Positions 56,855 to 64,000 of a stretch of DNA of 64,000 nt are shown piece by piece. The DNA lies in contig JAWPHD010005599.1 of NCBI GenBank assembly GCA_037043455.1, positions 1 to 64,000 on the forward strand. Reading direction: 5' to 3'. The translations under genes were made by a program, and so were the position numbers. The stretch comes from Cyrtodaria siliqua (lineage: Eukaryota; Mollusca; Bivalvia; Adapedonta; Hiatellidae). Within the stretch, counting starts at the first letter, position 1, and the number at the start of each line of letters is the position of its first letter. The notes below the pieces were generated by a model. That model saw nothing but the letters and a program-made list of their open reading frames with translations. It did no database searches and had not been told where the DNA came from.

Positions 56855-57290
56855 CTGTGGCTGTTGGCTGTACTGTTGTAAAGAAATTGTCTGTGCACCT
56901 ACAACACGCGGTTGTTGACTGTACTGTTGTAAAGAAATTGTCCATGCACATACAACTCGCGGCTGTAGGCTATACTGTTGCAAATATTGTCCATGCACCT
57001 ACAACCCGTGGCTGTAGGCTGTACTGTTGTAAACATTGTCCATGCACCTACAACCAGCGGCTTTGATTGTACGGTTGTAAAGAAATTGTCCATGCACCGA
57101 CAACCCGCGGCTGTTGACTGTATTGTTGTAAAGAAATTGTCTATGCACCTACAACCCGCGGCTGTAGGCTGTACTGTTGTAAAGAAATAGTCTATGCCCC
57201 TACAACCCGCGGCTGTAGGTTGTACTGTTGTAAAGAAATTTTCTATGCACCTACAACCCGCGACTGTTGGCAATACTGTTGTAAAGAAAT
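56855..57290 (+). repeat. 51-bp minisatellite (copy B), uninterrupted
   Basis: About eight to nine units matching 44340-44744 and 45741-45790, without the 1-kb insertion; this is the empty-site allele for that insertion. Confidence 0.9.
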
Positions 57291-57928
57291 TGTCCCAAGG
57301 CCATTGGTCGCGATGACATATTTCTACAGATTTATTTCTATTTTTATTCTATTTAATACATATATCCACTGCAAATACATCGTTGAACTCCAGTTTAATT
57401 TATATCTGTATCAATAGCTACACCATGCGTACGAATCTTAAAGGAGCACTAACCACTCTCGACGTTGACCTCTCGCAACACGGACACCCCGGAAAATTCG
57501 GTTACACGTGCATCAATCTTAAAAAGTCTAATAGCTACATTTGTTACTAAAACATTTCAAGTCGTCTGCCTGCAACGGACCCAGACGTCACATAATGAGG
57601 TTATACATGTAATGTTTTGAAATAAATTGAAATAAGTAGATGACATTGCTAGATTGAATTTAGAGCCATTTATTTCACGACGTTTACATTTGTTGACTAA
57701 GACCTGTGCTTGAGCGGGAATCGGTTAGGCAGAATTTACCCACAGAGACTTGCCAAGAAGTTTGTGAAGCACTTATGTTCTTTTTTTTATCACATAACGT
57801 CCCTTGTTAGCAGTGTAACACCCATGTATTATTCTGTTGTATGACACACATGTAATACAACCTGGAACGATTTTGATCGGTTAGACCAAATAACTTTGTC
57901 CTAAATATTCATGCGCGTATTTACAAAC

Positions 57929-58189
57929 ATGGCCGACACAACGCATACTATTCCTTTACACGCAGCTGTCTAAATCGACGATAATGTGAAAGGAATTATT
58001 ATCAAGAATAAATTAACCAGCAACGGGGATATTTACACCGTACGCATTGCAGGTACTGATTTTGAAGACGATTTACCTGTCACCAGACTTCAAATGATTC
58101 AGGAGTATGAAAATACAATGAATAAGCAGACGATCAATAATGATCAAACCCGGTTCAAAAACCACAGCCTTTCACTCATCAATCGCTAA
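57929..58189 (+). pseudogene. Small frame with Tudor-like segment, truncated (B)
   Basis: Copy of 46434-46808 with the same in-frame stop. A 533-bp deletion after CGGTTCAAAAAC fuses it to downstream sequence and ends it early. Confidence 0.4.
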
Positions 58190-58389
58190 ATAACAAGTCG
58201 AGATATGGTTGATTCGAGGCGATGTATTAGTTTCATATTGATAAGATACAGTTTTACACCAGGCAATGTTAATTTACACGTGCGACAATATGGACTGCAT
58301 ATTTATTGATCCATCTTTAGTTGCGTTCAAATATGTTAAGTTATTTTGCCTCATAATATATGGTAGTTAGTATACTATTTTGTCAAGTA

Positions 58390-58459
58390 GCGTTGTAGTT
58401 CGGTTGATAGAGCACAGGACTTAAAATCAGAAGGTTGTGTGTTCGAGCCCCGAAAGAAG
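58390..58459 (+). pseudogene. tRNA pseudogene (copy B)
   Basis: Duplicate of 47428-47497 with one change (GGTTGTGTGTTCGAGCCCC). Anticodon stem still unpaired. Confidence 0.6.
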
Positions 58460-58799
58460 ATAACTTTTTTTCTGTAAAAATTACTGTTACCTGTGTATAG
58501 GTACGACGTGCACTGGTCGATGTATATACAGTAAATGATTTCCTGCGCTATATTTGCTCGCTTAAATACCCGATTTCGACATGAGCTGGTGAACATGAAG
58601 TTACAAATAAAGACAAAGAAGAAATCGATTGATATAGGGACTCTGTAGCTTTAACGGGTTCTAAAAATACATGTTTCTGAAAATGCGTAAAATGAATTAT
58701 GAGTTGGTAACTCTTTAATTCGACGCTCCCGTTTTTGGGCTTTAGCCTGGCTGGTTAAGTCGTTTTATATTGTGTCTACAAAGTTTGGTTTCTTAAAAT

Positions 58800-59009
58800 A
58801 TGCAAGTCGTGAGTAGCTTTAGAAAAGGCGTATATATGCTGAGCACGTTGGGTGTTGTTGGCGGGATAGCTACTTTAACTTTCTGGATACAATCCTCATT
58901 TTGTGAAATTCGACATAAAGAAGCTAAAGGTGACATGGATTCAGAAACATCCCAACCGCTGGCCAAACAGAGTAAATTATTGCTACACAGTTTGCTAAAA
59001 CTTAATTAG
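58800..59009 (+). CDS. Small open frame with a membrane segment (copy B)
   Basis: 69 codons; first 55 match copy A except N15S. Then a 4-bp insertion changes the tail to KQSKLLLHSLLKLN. Unknown function. Confidence 0.3.
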   Translation: MQVVSSFRKGVYMLSTLGVVGGIATLTFWIQSSFCEIRHKEAKGDMDSETSQPLAKQSKLLLHSLLKLN

Positions 59010-59431
59010 TTGCCTCTTACGATTGTGCAATGGTTTTGCAGCAGTCCTTACCTTCGTCAGGGGTTTATATAACGGGGATGTGACACGACAGTACAAACGC
59101 TGTATTCAACTGAAAACAATTCACACGTCGTCCAGGTAAGTTTATCGATTATACGCTGCATTTATCGATTTTTGCTACGCTTATCGTGGCGGTATGCGAG
59201 AGGCCTCGATGTATGGCACACCCATCTACATTGCAAACGTACATGATGTATCCATGTTTTACTGAATTATAATATATGTTATATTACCCTCGATTGGTTT
59301 TCTTTTTAGCTGCAACTACTATGGTTGTTCAGTACGATTCTGGATACATCCTGAGATGTTTATTATTTTGTATGTGTTTCTTAAGTTAGTATCTCAGGTT
59401 GTGGACTTTATTGTTAGAGAATTCCTTTTGA

Positions 59432-59710
59432 TGGGATGTAGTTTTGTTTACACTGTCTCGTCTATTTGGGCGTTGAAGACAGGATAATAGCGAGGATTGT
59501 GCGCATATAAAATCGATTCAAACTAACCAGTGGGCCTTATTGCCTACTGACCGTTCCAAGTCGGTTACCCTGTCTTCAACACCCTTTCTGTTGTTTTTTG
59601 TCTCTTTCATTGTATTTTCAAGTCCTTGTTTGCAATACAGCGTGGACCTACGATGCCATTGCGCTCGGATGCTGTGGTTTCTATAGGACACTATATCTCA
59701 TTTTTGCCAG
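59432..59710 (+). mobile_element. SINE-like repeat (copy B)
   Basis: Duplicate of 48480-48745 with the CTGACCGTTCCAAG core and inverted GTTGAAGACAGG. Confidence 0.5.
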
Positions 59711-60103
59711 AAAGCCAAATAAATAACCTTTCTAATGGTGTAATTCTATTCCAAATAACGGTTAAATAAATAGGCAAAATCTCGAGTTGGAACGGAAATA
59801 TATCGTATTTTTTCTTTTCTTAAAGTGTTTTCGCATATCGCCGTGTGTTAATTGGTTTGGTCGTCAAACATTTATTGTTTAATACATATTTAAATAAGAT
59901 GCATGGTTAGAAAGCCAAATAAATAACCTTTCTAATGGTTCAATTTTAAATAAATAGACAAAATCTCGAGTTGGAACTGAAATATATCGCTTTTTTTTTC
60001 TTAAAGTGTTTACACACATCACCTTGTGTTTATTGGTTTGGTCATCAAATATTTATTGTTTAATACATATTTAAATAAGATGTATGGTAAAAAGGCAAAT
60101 AAA
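59711..60103 (+). repeat. 190-bp tandem repeat, two units (copy B)
   Basis: Duplicate of 48746-49138. Confidence 0.8.
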
Positions 60104-61371
60104 CAAGAAGCAGTCCGAGGGACGGCCATACTTCCCTACCGGGTCTTGTGCAAAATTAACAATTCAGAAATTGCACAGTTGTCGAAGGTTACTGTTTTGT
60201 CAACACTATAATTGCACAAATGTCAAACTGCTGTTAAAGGTTACTGTGTTTCGTCAACACAATAATTGCAAAAATTTCAAAGGAATAAAGTTGTTATTAG
60301 CCAGTTTGTTAATTCTGAAGTTATTGAAGAAACAGTTATGTTTGGATGTACCCATATGAAAGGTTGAATGTAGCCATGTGACTGATCATGCAAGGAATGT
60401 TGAATACCTTACCATGTTTAGCTGCAAAATATGTGTTCCTGTGTCTGAAGGTATCGTGACCTTGACCATTGAGCTACGGACCTGGGTCTTGCGCGCGACA
60501 CGCCGTCTCATTATGAACGTTTGTGCTAAGTTATTTCAAAATCCTCCGATGCATGACAAAGTTACAGCCCGGACAAGCCTATATCCGACTTTTAACCTCC
60601 AAGTATGACCTTGACCTTTGAGTTATGGACCTGGGTCTTGCGCTCGATATGCCGTGTCATTATGGTGAACATTTGTCCCAAGTTACTTCAAAATCCCACA
60701 ATACATGACAAAATTACAGCCCGGACAAGCCTATTTCTGACATTTTACCTTCAAGTGTGACCTTGACCTTAGAGCTATGGACCTGGGTCTTGCGTGCGAC
60801 ACGCCGTCTCATTATGGTAAATATTTGTGCCAAGTTATTTCAAAATCCCACAATGCATGACAAAGTTACAGCCCGGACAAGCATATTTCTGACTTTTAAC
60901 CTCCAACTGTGACCTTGACCTTTGAGCTATGGACCTGTGTCTTGCGCGCGACACGCCGTCTCATAATGGTGAACATTTGTGCCAAGTTATTTCAAAATCC
61001 CACTATGAATGACAAAGTGACAAAGTAACAGCCCGGACAAGCCTATTTCTGACCCTTAATGTGACTTTGACCTTTGAGCTACGGACCTGGATCTTTCGCG
61101 CGACATGTCGTCTCATTATGGTTAACATTTGTGCCAAATTATTTCAAAATCCCACGATGCAATGACAAAGTTACAGTCCGGACAATAAATAGACTGACCT
61201 TTAACCTCCAACTTTGACCTTGACCTTTGAGCTACGGACATGGATCTTGCGCATGACACGCCGTCTCATTATGGTTAACATTTGTGCCAAGTTATTTCAA
61301 AATCACATGCATGACAAAGTTACAGTCCAGACAAAAAAACAGACTGACGGTCCGGACCGGTAGGGGACTAA
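60104..61371 (+). mobile_element. Helitron-like element, family 3 (copy B)
   Basis: Duplicate of 49139-50412 with identical termini. It arose by segmental duplication, not by a new insertion. Contains the 150-bp array (about 60450-61345). Confidence 0.75.
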
Positions 61372-61728
61372 TAACCTTTCTATTGATTTATGTAATTTCG
61401 AACAATTCTTCAAAGCGTTGGCGCAATTATCAAGCGGTTCATTTTTTCAGTATAGATAATGTTTGTGAGGATAACAATACAGTACATTTAAATGATTTAC
61501 TAAGTGAGCAAAATTAAATTATATTTTAAACTTTTTAACTTTTCTATAGAACAACTGGTAAAACCTTGAACAATTAAGAATAGTGTGATTAATGTATTCT
61601 ATTGGCATAACAATCGATTGAGTAATTAACAAATATGCATATCTCGGTTTTCAGGTCGGCTGATTAAGTGTTTAATCAGTTAAAAAATTTGACAAAATGC
61701 AATGATTGTAAAATGCTCTCATTTCCAA

Positions 61729-62294
61729 GTTAGTTACTGCAAAACGTAATTGTAAATACACTTTTCACCATTTGCGTGGGATTTCGTGCTTCTAACAAAT
61801 TTTAATTGCTTTTTTTAGTGTTTTGTTCTCAAACCAAGAAGTGTAAAATTGCGATGAAAAAAGATGAACGATGTTCGTGCTTAAAAACTACCCTAAATAC
61901 AATTTCAATATGTATGTTATTACTTGCAATCATCAACAGGTACTGTATAAGTGTGAAAAAAAAGTTTACCCTTCCACAAAAGATATTTGTTTTTACCCTT
62001 CCATAAAATGAACATGTTGATCCATAACCCACTTAAAAACGACACCAAACTCAAAGTGCATAATTATGTTTTGTATGATAAACAAAGATCGACACATATA
62101 TAAAAAGCGTGAAAGGCGTATAAAACAAACAAACAAAAGACTGCACGAATGTCGGCCATTTTTTTTTCATCGCAATTTCACGCTTCCTGGTTTGAGAACA
62201 AAACACTAAAAAAAGCAATTAAAAACTTGCTAAAACACGAACAACCTATGAAAATCGTGAAAAGGATACTTACAATTACGTTTTGCGGCAAATA
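61729..62294. mobile_element. Long-TIR element, internally shortened (copy B)
   Basis: Same ends as 50771-51763. About 424 bp of internal tandem repeat are missing; the junction is GATCCATAACCC. Confidence 0.65.
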
Positions 62295-62715
62295 ATCATG
62301 TTGTTTATAATGTCTTTAACCACAAAACGCGATAAATCATGGAGCGAAATCAAATTCTACATTCTAAAACATGGCGGCTAAAGTGAACGTTAATGACCCA
62401 AGTATTCCGAATGAATCGACGACAAGTGTTTGGAACACTTCTTTTTAATACCGGTCCCTTTAATTATCAGCCCAGCCTTCGTTGATAAAAGCAAAACACA
62501 TAAGATCTGGTTTAGAATTACTACCAACTCATTAGTATCGTGACTGCTTTTATTCAAATATATTGCCATGAATATCTACCAATCAATTATGGGCAATACA
62601 AAAACATTGAAGGCTTGCGTCTCCACTGTCGATAATATTTTATATGACATTGTCAAATAACAGTCATATATGAAATAGTAGTGTGCGAAATAAATATGCG
62701 ATATGCAGTATTTAA

Positions 62716-63011
62716 AGGGACACGCGCCAGTGTTGATTATTTCAAATCTCGCGGAGTCCTGTTGTCTTGTATATTTGCAATGAGTACTAATACTTATTTG
62801 TAAAGGTGTAACTGAAGTGTTTAAACATGTTTCTTATTACTGATAGTATTGAACCAATAATATATTTATGACAGCACCTCGAATAAAACTTCAATTTCTT
62901 TTTTTATTATTTATTTATACGTCAAGCATCTTTTAATTAAATATAATACTGGATTAATATTTGGAAGTGTTTACTGAAATGGTAAATATTTCAATATTGA
63001 CATGTGTCCCT
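62716..63011. mobile_element. 296-bp TTAA MITE (copy B)
   Basis: Duplicate of 52182-52477, TTAA flanks at 62712-62715 and 63012-63015. Confidence 0.7.
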
Positions 63012-63227
63012 TTAACATTAATTAACCAAACGCCTTTACGTATCACAATGAACGGTATTTAATAACACTATTGCTAACTATAATATCAATAAACATAATA
63101 ACTAATGTTATTATTTATTATTTAACAATATAACCATGATAACTAATTTAATTGAATTGTCATTAAGATAATCCATGACATCAAATAAAAGTCTTACATT
63201 TTCAGAGTGGAATACGGATATTGAATA

Positions 63228-63640
63228 ATGAATTTGAGTTTTAACGCATACCAACACATTAATGGTTATATGGCGCCTAACAGGAATGAACATGCCAGGC
63301 TCATCCTCCATTTACATCGAGATAAAAATTTGGAGAATGGGCCTGGAACCTTCTCACCTGATAGGCCTAGAACCTTCTCACCAGCAGAACTGCAAATTCT
63401 GTTGTAGACACTCCATTTAAGCTGGAGCCACGTTTATTGTTTTTCTGCCACTGCTCTAATTATTTGAGCAAGACAGCACCTGAAACAATGCAGGGATCAT
63501 GATGAAGATCTTTAATGAGCATGAACAAAACATGAACATGAATTTGGGGGTGGGGGCGGTAGGGAGTCTACCCCCCTGCCTACCCCTCTAACGGGATCTG
63601 AAGTGGCCCTATTCTTTGCCAGGGAACCACACGGGACATA
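63228..63640 (+). repeat. Dispersed repeat, copy 3
   Basis: Continues past the duplication boundary with CATGAACAAAACATGAAC and a G-rich then C-rich block (GGGGGTGGGGG, CTACCCCCCTGCC) matching 35080-35200, so it is longer than the junction copy. Confidence 0.8.
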
Positions 63641-64000
63641 ACTAATTGAAAACAATTTTAATATTGTATCAGGAGACCATCAACAATGAAATGTAAATAG
63701 AGGATATTACAAGAGTGCCTGTTTAATATTGAATTTATTTAACAATAATAAAGTAATTATTAAATTGGCACGCATGTGAGGTTCTGTTTATTGCATACAT
63801 AATAACACACACCACAGTTATTAATATAGCTCTCTATATACTTATGTTGCATCAAGCAGTATGAAATGCCTCGTCTACTTCCGTAATCCAGTAATTACCA
63901 GTTTTGATTGAAATACCTACGTAACCTGGGTAAAACCGTCATCCGTTTATAAACGGGCAACAGTCCTACAATTGAACCTGTGTTACTGCATTGAAATGAA
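63641..64000. other. Unrecognised sequence at window end
   Basis: AT-rich; no gene, RNA or repeat end recognised. Confidence 0.4.

Larger units (their letters stand above)
52983..63525 (+). repeat. Segmental tandem duplication, copy B
   Basis: Starts at AAACTCTACATAATACG, equivalent to 40469 inside the TIR transposon, and runs to GATCTTTAATGA at about 63525, after which the dispersed repeat continues into native flank. Shorter than copy A by about 2.0 kb through absence of the 994-bp insertion, a 533-bp deletion and a contraction of about 424 bp. Confidence 0.92.

Overview
This is an animal nuclear-genome window, almost certainly from a bivalve mollusc. The grounds are spliced exons of a CXorf38-like gene in the form common in molluscs, tRNA-headed SINEs of the bivalve type, 140-165 bp minisatellites carried inside Helitron/Helentron ('pearl')-like elements, and AT-rich sequence with few long reading frames. 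Nearly all of the window is repeat. I see one multi-exon host-type gene, one THAP zinc-finger exon lying in a DNA transposon, and the remains of LINE retrotransposons.

Layout. 1-14033 is a giant inverted repeat: two arms of about 7.0 kb mirrored around 7025, separated by about 52 bp. The centre of each arm is a 43-bp satellite (about 58 units per arm). The outer arms hold a 150-bp array, a piece of a 165-bp array, and nested Helitron-like elements. The right-hand element continues past the palindrome to 15578, and its host 165-bp array resumes at 15579-17230. 17927-26266 (minus strand) is the CXorf38-like gene: five candidate exons, a HEPN-type RNxxxH motif, a long coiled coil, and one apparent 1-nt frameshift in exon 1. 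Its introns hold tRNA-derived repeats, MITEs, and a 2.36-kb TTAA-flanked transposon (23370-25726) carrying the THAP exon. That transposon sits about 15 bp from the exon 1 splice donor.

26290-28320 has a foldback element and a SINE. 28505-32515 is a second 4-kb Helitron-like element with another one (29280-31712, 145-bp minisatellite) nested in it. 32516-36660 is mostly unrecognised sequence with a diverged direct repeat, a dispersed repeat, an old LINE tail and a SINE with perfect 12-bp target duplications.

36680-43160 (minus) is a decayed APE-type non-LTR retrotransposon (ORF1, endonuclease, reverse transcriptase) split between endonuclease and RT by a TIR transposon (about 39188-40786). 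40469-63525 is a tandem direct duplication: copy A is 40469-52984 and copy B is 52983-63525. Both copies carry the LINE 5' half, a long hairpin, a 51-bp minisatellite, a tRNA pseudogene, small open frames, a SINE-like repeat, a Helitron-like element with a 150-bp array, a long-TIR element, a TTAA MITE and a dispersed repeat. Copy A has a private 1-kb insertion; copy B has private deletions.

The unifying observation is structural. Four families of Helitron-like elements share one terminal plan: an A-run, then CAAGA (or a variant), a small hairpin, a subterminal motif, a minisatellite cargo, and a 3' hairpin whose arm is the reverse complement of the 5' subterminal motif, ending CTAA, TAA or CTAAAAA. 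Three empty-site reconstructions from neighbouring tandem copies indicate insertion between A and T with no target duplication. All calls come from reading the sequence; family names were not checked against any database.
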